Shown piece after piece: positions 1 to 9,739 of a DNA stretch of 64,000 bases. Both the position numbers and the translations under genes were made by a program. Positions within the stretch are counted from its first letter, which is position 1; each line of letters begins with the position of its first letter. The notes under the pieces were generated by a model, which searched no databases, was not told the origin of the DNA, and saw only the letters and a program-made list of their open reading frames with translations. Origin of the DNA: Strobilurus pachycystidiatus (taxonomy: Eukaryota; Basidiomycota; Agaricomycetes; Agaricales; Physalacriaceae); NCBI GenBank assembly GCA_019915135.1, contig JAHLMK010000016.1, forward strand, positions 806,001 to 870,000, in the 5' to 3' direction.

Positions 1-1505
1 TCATCTTCGTGACAAGCTCCATGGCCTCTTCCTCTCCCTCTCCACTCGACACAAACACAGGCAGCGACGGGACATACCCCTTCGGCTCGACCCGCACCCT
101 CCAGTTCTGTCCCACAATCGTCTGAAACAGCATAACACTCTCCCTCCTCTCCTCCTCCGCCTGCGTGTCCCACCACTTCATGAACCTCTCCTGATACTTC
201 GCGAAATCCCTCCCCAGCGCACTATGCACCGCGCACATGTGCAGCAAGTTCCCAGAGTACAGCCCAGACTCCTCCATCCCCTCGCGCTCGATGACGCGCA
301 GCGCCTCCGCCGTCTCGTTGATGAGCAGGTCCTCCGGCAGGCGGCGGTTCTCCAGCCACATCTTCATGCGCGGCGCGTTCACCGACGCGTCAAAGTCCTT
401 GACGATGCGCCGGCGCCGCGCGTCGGATGTGGGGTCCGTGCAGTGCTTGCAGGTGCAGGTGAACCCGTACGGCTCCAGGGCTTTCTGGCGCGCGGCGGTC
501 GGCTGGCCAAGCCCGCAGTAGCTTGTGGTGATCTCTTCGCCTGCTTTGATGTCCCGGAGCGCGTGGAACTTCATCGAGAATGATTTCTCGTCAAAGTAGC
601 GCGCGGCGTTGGGACCGCAGCTACAGTAAAGGAGAAGATGCATTAGCAGTTGAGGCAAAGGGAGTATACAATGGACAGACCTATGGTTGATGCGAGACAG
701 CTCTTTGAAGACACCCGAGTATTTGACGACTAGATTGTCGGTTAACAACAATTCTGGCAGAAGCAGCTTTGTGACGAACCTTTAGGATCTTCCCCAAAGT
801 GCGATACATGATATCCATTAGTCCGCATGATACCCATGATTGGCCCGCTCCCATCCTCCGTATGGCTATTATGCAGCGCCATAAGCGCGTGCTTCTGCTC
901 CGGCAAGAGCCTCCCAACGGGAATCTCCAAACCTTTCTCATTATAGAGGAACAGGGCGCGATACAGCTCCTTGCCTTTGAGCCCCTCCGTGCCAGGCGCG
1001 CTTCTGATCCCAGCAGCCGCAATGATCAGAGCGCGTTCCGCCAGGATCAGGTCCCCGATGTGCAGATCGCGCGTCGCGAACATGCCTGTGCCGCCTGTGG
1101 GTGAAGGGCCGATGCGGTAGGCGGGCGGACCGGCGACGCGCGGGAGCGGGGCGGGAAAGCCTTTCGTGGAGACGATGTGCCGCTTTGCGGCAGCGGAGAT
1201 GAGGCACTCTGTCCAGCCGTCGGGGCAGTTCTCGAGAGTGGCGTCGAGTGGCACGGCGGGTTGGGAGGTGCAAACAGAGCCGAGGAGCCCGTCGTTGATT
1301 TTCGGATAGGTGGACCTGCCGTCGACTACATTGTTGGGTTGGAAATGATTGGGGTTGAAGCCTTTGGGTATGTTGGCTGTTGAAATGGTCAGTGGCCAGA
1401 CAAAAGTAATTGACTGCGCCACACACTGGGATCGTATTTCAAGCCCTCAATCTTCCCATACGACGCATGGCTGCCCATCACAAAGCTGTCGTCGTTCGAT
1501 GCCAT
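1..1505 (-). CDS. SET-domain protein, putative lysine methyltransferase (C-terminus off left edge)
   Basis: Three introns can be traced: after KYDP near 1434, around 730-780, and at about 621-680. The spliced protein starts MASNDDSFVMGSH. A SET N-part (IGPSPTGGTGMFATRDL, an entry into GD.ILAERAL) is followed by the catalytic/SAM-binding NHSCGPNA, with the last intron falling inside that motif. GEEITTSYCG comes next, then a post-SET-like cysteine group FTCTCKHC. I see no MYND zinc finger between the SET halves, so it resembles the fungal SET-only proteins related to SMYD/Set5 rather than a true SMYD. The substrate cannot be inferred. The reading frame is still open at base 1, so the C-terminus is missing. 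Start at 1505 is the only ATG that opens the first exon. Confidence 0.82.
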
Positions 1506-1644
1506 GGTGGTGGTGGTGGTAATGGTTGAAAGGAAGAGAACCTTTGTTGGCAGCTGATTGAGTAATAGACGCCACTCCATTTCGAGACTTAACCAATACA
1601 CGATGAAATTACAGGTAAAAATACAGAAAATAAACATACGTCCG

Positions 1645-2202
1645 CTAAAAGTCGATATAATCCTTGTCGACGCCCCAGGCATTACTAGACCCGCTGGCAC
1701 CGCCATACGGGTCAAGATTGGCTGGCTGAGCGTCGCCCTGCGCACCACTGGAAGACTCTACCTCGCGGATGGAGAATTCACGTTTGAATTTGGCCTCCAA
1801 CGAGGAGAGGGTCCCGATGAGCTTCGTACACGCCGTCTCGACGACAGCTTGCGGAGTGACGGTCCCGTCAGTCTGGACTTTTATTTGGAAGTAGGGGTGC
1901 AGGGGATGGGGAACCTTGTAACCAGCGAAGAGGACCTCGGGCATCGCGAGCAGTTGACTGAGAGGGGGTCAGAGGGAGAAGGCGCGGTGGAAGCACGGCG
2001 ACATACGCTCGGACCATGTTCCCCAGCGTGTGGTCCTGCTTCATGATCTTGAACGTGGCGGCATTGGGCACCTTGGGGTCCTCGGTGACGACGACACTGC
2101 GCGCGGCTCGACCATCACCTTCCACAGACGACTGGGAAACTAGGCGTACTGTGCTTCGCCGTCTTCGAGGATAAAGGCCTCGCTTCGTTCCGGTGCGTTC
2201 AT
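1645..2202 (-). CDS. RPB11: DNA-directed RNA polymerase II subunit RPB11
   Basis: Small Rpb3-partner subunit of RNA polymerase II, with the alpha-like dimerisation fold, acting in the nucleus. It begins MNAPERSEAFILEDGEA. A first intron of about 53 bases (GTACGC...CGCGCAG) leads into VVVTEDPKVPNAATF, then the family hallmark KQDHTLGNMVR. A second intron leads to AQLLAMPEVLFAGYKVPHPL. The C-terminal half continues with the helix SLEAKFKREFSI and a non-conserved Gly/Ser-rich tail ending VDKDYIDF. Length of about 150 residues is slightly long for the family because of this tail. It is divergent from the uL15 gene, about 650 bases away. Confidence 0.93.
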
Positions 2203-2852
2203 CGTTTACTAAGAGAGAAGTCGTCAGAAAAAAAGTTGCTAAAAATCGGACAGAGGAAGGATCATAAAGCCATGCATGTCGTTTACATTCAGGAAATCGC
2301 CATCGTCGTTAGACTCGGACGCAGTTTAATGAACTGTTCTAATCATTGTGCGGGAAGGAGAAACCACTCACAAAACGAAGAAAAGCAGAGAAAAAGCCTG
2401 CAAAAAGTTGTAAGCAAAACAGCGCGAAAGAATACGGGAAAGAGTCAGCAAAAGGTTGAGATCATGAGATTCATTGACAATAAATATAGCGCAAGCGCCC
2501 ATCATTGAGAAGAGCAATAAAGTCGACGACTTACCGAACGTGAAGGCGAGAATCAAAAACAAAACAGCGTGACATTCGGTGAATATCGGTGATAGTCACA
2601 TGATTACTCAGCTTTCCCACGCTAGCTGCCCGTCTGCGCCTCGAAAATTGGCTGCGACCTGCTAATCCGCCCCATCTCCTCCTCAAGGTGAGCCCCGCCG
2701 TTTTGCTGCCCGTCGCCGCCGCCGGAGCCCAGGACCAACGCCGTAGCGCTGAACGGACCCGCTCGCTGGAGAAATGGCGCTGGAAATGGCTGGATGGCGG
2801 TGGATGCGGCGGATGGACTTGGACAAGGCGCTGACCCGATTACTGCAGAACA
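2203..2852. other. Intergenic region between RPB11 and uL15
   Basis: Divergent promoter region for two housekeeping genes. The short open frames here have no recognisable protein features. The middle part (about 2360-2580) is A-rich. I see no clear TATA box. Confidence 0.5.
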
Positions 2853-3440
2853 ATGCCGACACACTTGTCGAAGACTCGCAAGCACCGTGGCCACGTCTCG
2901 GCCGGACACGGACGTGTAGGAAAGCACCGCAAGCATCCGGGAGGTCGTGGTCTCGCCGGTGGTGCCCACCACCACAGGTGCGCATACTGCCGTGCACCAT
3001 CGAACAGCGTTGACGCCCAATAGGACCAACTTTGACAAGTACCATCCTGGTTACTTCGGAAAGGTCGGTATGCGCCACTACCATCTCACGCGCAACGCAA
3101 CCTGGCGCCCCATCATCAACATCGACAAGCTATGGAGTCTTGTGCCGGCGGAGCAGAAGGAGGGCCTCAGCGAGGACTCGGACGTTGTCCCCGTCATCGA
3201 CACCCTCGCGCACGGGTACGGAAAGGTCTTGGGCAACGGACAGTGCGTAAACCGACACTCCTCGTAAAATTTCACCTTAACCCCAAATCAGGCTCCCCAA
3301 GCTCCCTTTCATCGTAAAAGCACGCTTTGTGTCGGCCATCGCAGAGTGCGTTGTTATTAGTCCAGTCTTTCCGCATTTTCTGACAGAAAGCCAGGCGAAA
3401 AATCAAAGAAGCTGGCGGTGTTGTTTCTTTGATAGCATAG
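2853..3440 (+). CDS. RPL28: 60S ribosomal protein uL15 (L28/L27a)
   Basis: Large-subunit ribosomal protein. The model has four exons. Exon 1 encodes [20 protein letters not shown] and the Gly/His/Arg-rich segment [13 protein letters not shown] 60-odd base intron splits the Arg codon before [20 protein letters not shown]. The third exon gives [18 protein letters not shown] and the last gives [17 protein letters not shown] then a stop. All expected landmarks of the eukaryotic uL15 family are present, including the [12 protein letters not shown] block, and the predicted length of about 148 residues fits the family. The final Ala-stop matches the usual C-terminus. Expression should be high and constitutive, which is family knowledge and not visible here. 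Confidence 0.95.
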
Positions 3441-3811
3441 GGAATGAATACGATCATCTTCCGTCTCCATTCTATGTCCCACATATCCATGACATGAATC
3501 CATGCTTTCCCTGTACTGTCCATGTTCCCATGAGGACGGCTGATCACGTTTCCTCCTGCCCTGCCGCCTATTCCTCTCTGAACCTCGATTGACTGCTTTG
3601 GGCTAATCTATTGTCGACAAGAATGGAGCATTTAGCCCAAGTAGCAAGTGGGCGCTAATTGTTCCTTTTTCGGCGAACCCCGAGATGGACACACATATGA
3701 CACTCGGTTCCCTCGTGCGCCGACGCCTCTCTTTCTCTTCCCATCATCACCCATCCACTATTATCGCTTCACAGTCCTTCTCATTTTCTCATTTTCACAG
3801 CGTTCTCTGTA
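3441..3811. other. Intergenic region, uL15 3' side and F-box promoter
   Basis: No gene seen. A pyrimidine-rich stretch around 3720-3800 (repeated tctc/ttct runs) precedes the next ATG and is typical of a fungal 5' untranslated leader. Confidence 0.5.
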
Positions 3812-5301
3812 ATGGTTAGGAATAATGAACGTGTTGCTCGTCAACGGGACCGCCACCATCTGCGGCCTTCGCCCATCCGCATCTCAATCAGCCGCCACAG
3901 AACAGTGCCCAACATCGTCTTTCAGTCCATCAAATCATTCAAGTTGAAGAGCTGCGCGGAGAAGAAAAGGTGTGGCGGCTTTCCTTTCATGAATTGGATT
4001 TTCCTTCTCATCGCGATCGTGGCGCGCGTAGAGCACAAGACCGTGACCGACGTAAGAAAGAGTACACGTATAACGAGTCATCTTTCTCTCGCCTTCCTCT
4101 GGATGTTCTTCTGCGCATCTTTGAGGATGTCTGCCTTGACCCAAGTCCAACAGCAGCTGTGTGGCTCAGTCATGTGTGTCAGGCCTGGAGAAAGATCCTT
4201 CTGGATGAGCCATACCTCTGGACACGTATTCGTCTGCGTGATGTGTACAACGGACAGTCAAAGACCGCAATGGTGCGCCACTACTTGCGCATGTCGGTTG
4301 ATCTGCCCTTGAGTATCGCCCTGGAAGAGACGAGAGATCAGATGCAAATGGGCAGTGTTGATGGAGACACCGTCAGGGTCTTGTTGAGCGAATTGCATCG
4401 CTGGCACGATGTTTCGTTTAGCCTCCCCGGCATGACCCTCCAGGCCTTGACGGCGTTTTGTGGCTCGGCGGCTGACCTGCAGCATTTGAGCGTCAGAGGA
4501 GAAGTACTCAATGATATCATCTCATCTACAGGTCCGAATCCCTTCAGCGGGATGCTCTGGCAAAGCCTCACCTCCGTCGAGTTCTCGCAGTGCTCTTTCA
4601 AATCCGTCGAGGAGACTTTACAGCACTTACATCACATCACTCATCTTCGCTTGGACGGAGTCACATTCGACGACGACTACCACGACGACACGAAGCCACT
4701 CATTCACGTCCAATCCCTCACGCTCAGACCGCATCTCATGCAGCTCGCCGATGTCTTTTCGCGCATATCCCTCCCGGCTCTAGAACATCTCGAGTTATCC
4801 GATGACGTCCACCAAGCAGAACCAGTAGTCGACTACCTCGAGATGCCTTCCGCCACCCACTTCAACCTACGCACCCTCACGATCAAGAACGTCGCCCTCT
4901 GGAACCTGTCCCTCGAAGCCGCCCTGCCACGCTTCACCGAGCTCACGAGCTTGATCATCCACGAGCCGTACGACCTCATATCGCCCTCCGTCCTCGCGCG
5001 CCTTCCCGACAAGCTCGAGTACCTGGAGCTGGTTTGGGACCATCAATACCATATGACGAACTGTCGCATCATCCCCGCGGAGCTGATCCCGTACCGGGAG
5101 CATGAGCAGGTGCTATTGGAGATGTGTCGGATTTACGAGGAGGTGATTATGGATGCGCTGGAGGGGCGGGAGGGGAGGATCGTGGTTGGGTCGAGGAAGG
5201 TGTATGAGCTGGAGGGAGGTGGGATTGATACGGTCGCGCCGGCTACCAGGGAAAGGATTAGGGGTCAGCAGGCGAAAGGGAGGCTTATCGCGGTTAGATG
5301 A
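3812..5301 (+). CDS. F-box protein with LRR-like repeats
   Basis: Putative substrate adaptor of an SCF ubiquitin ligase. The model joins 3812-3969 to 4032-5301; removing this 62-base GTGTGG...CGTAG intron links the only upstream ATG exon (MVRNNERVARQRDR) in frame to the long exon. The F-box lies just after the junction: SRLPLDVLLRIFEDVCLDPS, then the VWLSHVCQAWRKI helix that contacts Skp1. Leucine-rich segments follow (LQHLHHITHLRLDG, LPALEHLELSDD), as in mushroom F-box/LRR expansions. About 475 residues. The target is unknown. The start exon is an inference: the main frame has no ATG of its own before the F-box. Confidence 0.8.
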
Positions 5302-5872
5302 TGTCGAGAGTCGAGACGACACGAACGGACAGGTAGATACAGTACTGTATGAAATATATCTGTGATCCAGTTGATATGAGCGAGGTACTCTCGAAGAAAG
5401 AAACCATACTTTGTCGCCACCAGTAAGTGTTACTGTCATAATAACAATTGTAGACTCTTTCGGACCAAACTTGGGGGGAGGACACCGAGCAGTGTTACCG
5501 AAAGCAAACTAGGGTCATGGAGTGCTGGTGAGCCTGTGCCAGCTTAAGTCCAATTACATTTACAAAAACTCTCGCTTTGCCGTATAGCGACCACAAGGGG
5601 AGCGGCTGCATGTCTGATTCTCATGATCGCACAATTATTTTGCGCCGTCAATAATTAGACCATCAAGGTAAGACAGAAGAACAGTATGATCATCGTAGAT
5701 CGTAATAGTACAGTAAGAACTTACAAGGGCAATCGGGCCATGTAGAAATATACATCCTTCACCAACACCAGAGCCATGTTCTCGGAGCGCCAGCACCTGT
5801 TGACATACAGCAGCCGTCAACGACCAAACTGGTTCGTCGCGGAATCACGTACCACTCGCAACAATCGTGCAC
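5302..5872. other. Convergent 3' region
   Basis: Lies between the ends of two convergent genes. Short frames here have no protein character; I see nothing else. Confidence 0.45.
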
Positions 5873-7255
5873 CTACCCTTCCTCGAGAACCATCGACTGG
5901 AACAGGGTCTGAACGTCTGATGGACTCGACGCCGCTGAGTAGAAACTTTCGTTCCTGTGGAAGGAAGATAAGCAGGATCTAGTATACTCGCTCAACCGGT
6001 ACAGGCATACGTACAATGAGGCGGAATCCTCTGTCAGAGCAGTCGGGGTTTCTGGTGGTGTCTCGTACAGTGCCACCGTTGACGCGACGCTCAGTCTGAG
6101 AGTTTCCGCCATCCCATCGCCAGCAGAAGAGAACCTTGCCAAGCTCCGGCGTTTCCTAGCCTCCACCTCATACGCTGGCGGTGGGTCGTCGTCATCGTAC
6201 ATGGACGACTGTTCCGCCGGTGAGAGGTTATGTATCACAAACCTGCGTGTAGCCTGGGAGGAAGATTCAGCCTGAGGAACAGGCGTGTCGGGAAGAGGCT
6301 TGTCATCGCCTGGAGCAACCCGAAAGGGTGCGATAGTGCTGCAACAATGTAATGGTAAATAATTGACGCTTCAGATGAATCTGATCGTGCCACTCAACAG
6401 ATCAGGCATTGTCCTTGAGTTGTGTTCATTCATTGGATGATAGCGAAATATAATATCACTCACGGCGGTACGCAGTAGCCAAGCTCGATGGCTGTGTTCT
6501 CCTAGAAAATCATTTGTTCATGGTGAATACGAGACGATCTAAGTTAGCTCACGTTGTCCACCTGTCGTTCCCTGTCATACATTTTCAGCTTCTAGTATCG
6601 ACGTAAAAAGGCCAAGAAGAACCTGAGTTTCATACTGACCGAAAGTCAATAAGTGTTCAAAGATGTACAGGGTACCAGCTGCTTACTTGCGGTAGGCATC
6701 CTCTGCGCAAGAGTTTATCGTGAGCCAGGAGCAAGAAGTATTGACATAGACAGCGTACCAGAGCTGGCAGGCGGATCTAGTAAGTCGCGTCGTCTGCTAG
6801 TCGATGCAAGCTGAAGGGCATGAATATTGCAGCGAATGGAGTAGAAAACTTGAGCGCATACGCGAGTATTGAATGCAAGTTGACTACTCTGCTTGAAGAA
6901 TCCCCGACTCGCCTTGTGGGCCTTGACGGAAGCAAATGGGAATTTTGCCTGATCAAATACTTGCTGCGCCTCTCGGGATGCGTTGATTGTTCTGTAGATT
7001 TGTCAGCGAAGTCACTAGAGACGCGTAATTAACGACAAACACAGGAAAACCTGTAATAATCTCATCGACTAGAGTAGGTTCACATGTGTCGTCCAGAGGA
7101 TTGGCATGTCTTTCGCCGATTGAATTCCGGAGGTTATCATGGGCGGCTTGAAGATTTCGGCGAGGTGAGAGAAAGGGACGCGGCGACCGACGAAGAACCT
7201 TAGCAGAACCAGAACGAGCAGGGACGGTGTCCTCGCTGGGTTCGTCTCCATTCAT
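5873..7255 (-). CDS. Unknown multi-exon protein with a PPxY motif
   Basis: Not recognised. The start MNGDEPSEDTVPARSGS at 7255 is followed by a basic, Arg/Pro-rich segment. A 57-base intron (donor within ITGFPV) leads to a helical exon INASREAQQVFDQAKFPFAS. Several tiny exons near 6550-6780 read EDAYRKYETQ, KLKMYDRERQ and then ENTAIELGYCVPP. The last long exon contains SSMYDDDDPPPAYEVEARKR, a PPxY-type ligand for WW domains. The C-terminus (FYSAASSPSDVQTLFQSM) is modelled to stop at 5873. Reading-frame continuity across many small introns argues that it is real, but individual exons are uncertain; a 36-base in-frame GT..AG piece near 5980-6015 could be intron or coding. It shares an upstream region with the kinase at 7591. 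Confidence 0.5.
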
Positions 7256-7590
7256 GGTGGAGAGGGCAGCGCAGGGCGATGCGTAGGTCCACCATGCAGA
7301 TCCTCTATATATATTGCAAGCTGCACGGGAGTCGCGCACAGAAAACGTTCTCAGACAGACTCAGACACATCATTTCCATCGAGTCTGGGCGGGTCGAAGG
7401 AACAGAACTCGTTCACTGAGTATAGTTGACGTGTGCGAATTTGGAGAATGGAATCAGCGCGCCATCATGCATCGTTGCCAATACAAGTTGAAACTCAGTC
7501 GTGCCGTTGCGCTTCGGCACGACACGTTGAAACCCGCTTGTTTGAAGCTTGTTCCCCACCTCGAACTTCGAAGGGCCACGACTTTTCGCT
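7256..7590. promoter_or_regulatory. Bidirectional promoter region, duplicated elsewhere in the window
   Basis: The 335 bases separate two divergent ATGs (minus gene at 7255, plus kinase at 7591). A TATA-like tatatatatt lies at about 7305 for the minus-strand gene. This segment, together with both flanking 5' coding ends, recurs in inverted orientation near 18490-18815. Regulatory function is inferred from position only. Confidence 0.5.
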
Positions 7591-8947
7591 ATGCGCAGAT
7601 CTGATATCTTCTGGTGCAATCACAAGAATCTGCTCGAAGGTGCAGGATACCAACTGTACGACACTTGTCTCCGTGACTTTGAGCCCAATCTACCCCCCAA
7701 ACACAAGTTCACTTATCGGGTAAGCTTCACTACTTCGAATTCTACATTTGAACCAATGTCACGCGCAGGACCCTAGAATTCTTGCCGCTATCAGAAAGAA
7801 AGACTCTCTCCCTGTGATCATCAAGCATGTCTCAAGGCGGTATCACCCTCAGGAAGTAGACATAGCTACTTTCCTGTCATCGTCGGCTTACTCTGAGGAC
7901 CCGCAAAATCACTGTGTTCCTATCCTAGACGTTTTCCAATCTCCCTCAGACGTTAACTTCTCCTTCATCGTGATGCCTGAGTACCGCAACTTTACGAACC
8001 CGTGGTTCGACACCGTTGCCGAGTTCATTGATGCGTTTCGCCAAATATTTGAGGTTCGTTGGTATTCTCTGGAGTCTCATTCTCTCCACTTCAATAAGAT
8101 ATTTAGGGCGTCGAGTTCATGCACCAGCACGGTGTCGCTCATAGGTAATTGTAGCCTCACCTATCTCATGTCGCTGAAACTTTGCCAGAGACCTGAGCGT
8201 CGTCAACATTATGCAGGATACCTCTCCCAAAAAACAATTGCATACGGAGCGATTCAATAGGTCGAAAACCAATGAGAGACTAAGGGCCTCCTCAAGACCC
8301 TTCCCGCCCCGTACTCAACGATGGCCACGCTACTTCATCATAGACTTTGGTATATCCTCTCGACACATTGGCGATGAGATACCATCCGTCCTTTCAATGC
8401 CAATCAAGCCTCCATCACGCTATCTATTGCCAGAGCGTAACACGACAGAACCAACCCTCTATAACCCCTTCCCCGCTGATATTTGGGACCTGGGACATCT
8501 CCTCAAGAGTCACGGCGAAGTCGTAGGTTCTTCTCCAGCCACACAACCGTATATCACTCATGCGTCGCACAGCATCTTCGGCCTCATTTGAAGTTTCTCA
8601 TGCCCCTCGTGACAGACATGATGAATCTATCCCCACCTCTGCGGCCCACGATCTCAGAAGTTCGTACTCGTTTCGCTGATCTCTGTGCGGGTCTCAACAC
8701 GAGGGAGCTGCGCGCACACACTGAAGGCACGCTGCCTGTCTCGCACTACCTCCGCAAGATGAAGTATATTTTGACTCGAACGCCACCTCTTCCTTTTGCC
8801 CAATTCCCCCGACCAGAATGTACCATCGATAGCTCACTTCGATTGTGGTACACTTCTGCGCCCACGGCAGACGTTCCATCTCCTCTGGAAAGACAGAATC
8901 TGATGATCCCGAGCCGTCAGGATACATCTGTAGTTTGGAGGCATTGA
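7591..8947 (+). CDS. Protein kinase-like protein of a mushroom-type family
   Basis: Predicted protein kinase fold, target unknown. Five exons fit: 7591-7719, 7769-8053, 8107-8144, 8189-8519 and 8573-8947. The start MRRSDIFWCNHKNL is followed by CLRDFEPNLPPKHKF. The beta-3 lysine is in LPVIIKHV. The catalytic loop is GVEFMHQHGVAHRDLSVVNI, assembled across an intron inside the Arg codon of HRD. The metal-binding DFG is in YFIIDFGIS. A C-lobe motif NLSPPLRPTISEV corresponds to the usual helix F-I region. Key residues K, HRD, N and DFG are all present, so activity is plausible. About 385 residues. The donor at 8520 (GTCGTA) is weak. A broken copy of its 5' half lies near 18.2-18.5 kb. Confidence 0.8.
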
Positions 8948-9739
8948 GGATACATGGTTCAGGAGCATTACGAGGCGCGGCAATCTCGACATACGGTTCA
9001 AGTATCTGAGTATAGTTCCGTCGCGCTTTATTGTCGGCTCGCCCTGAGCGGATTCTTTTCACGTTGACTTTCCTGCAGCACACCCGATGTTGTATTGTAC
9101 ATACTTTCGAGATACATCTAAGTACCGGATTCTTACTGGTGTCAAACCCGTTTTTCGGAGCAGCCGGCGAGAGGGCCACAGGGAAGCCTTGGATATTGTC
9201 ATTAGCAATCGTGAATCAGCAATACGAGCCCGGGACAGAAAGGTCACTTTCACCACTATAAGCGCTACCTTGACCATAAATGACACCAAATGACACCAAT
9301 CTCTGGAGACACATCGAATTTTGCGATGCCAGTTCAAAGGAGTGCGACGCGAACGACACTCCGACGTGTTCAAGTTCTCTAGCGAGCCTAGAGTCGGAGC
9401 CAGACTTCAGATAGCAGAGCTGAGGGATAAGAAGAATAAATTATCGTGATTGCAAACGAGAACCATCCGTCCCATATATAAACATGAAGAAACAGATTAC
9501 ACAATAATGCAATGGGCATTGGGCGATGAAGAGCGGAAGAGAAGAAAGGGAAAATATTGATATTAGGGTATGGTAATAAGTAGGTAAAAGGTAGCATCGA
9601 GAGGAGAGTATCAGAGGAGGCGGTGAAGAGTGAAAAGAAAAACAGAAGATAGCACGGAAGCATAAGTCAGAGAAAAGGGGAAGGTATAGTTCTTTTGGTG
9701 GATTTACTGTTCATCGTAGTATCCAGTCCGGTGGTCGCT
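8948..9739. other. Convergent 3' region
   Basis: Ends of two convergent genes. 9388-9700 is purine-rich on the plus strand (aagaa/gaag runs) and is probably the 3' untranslated region of the Kin4-like gene. I see no coding feature. Confidence 0.45.

Noticed and set aside
1501..1525. GGT triplet run before the SET gene start
   Set aside because: Short run in the 5' untranslated region; not a meaningful repeat.
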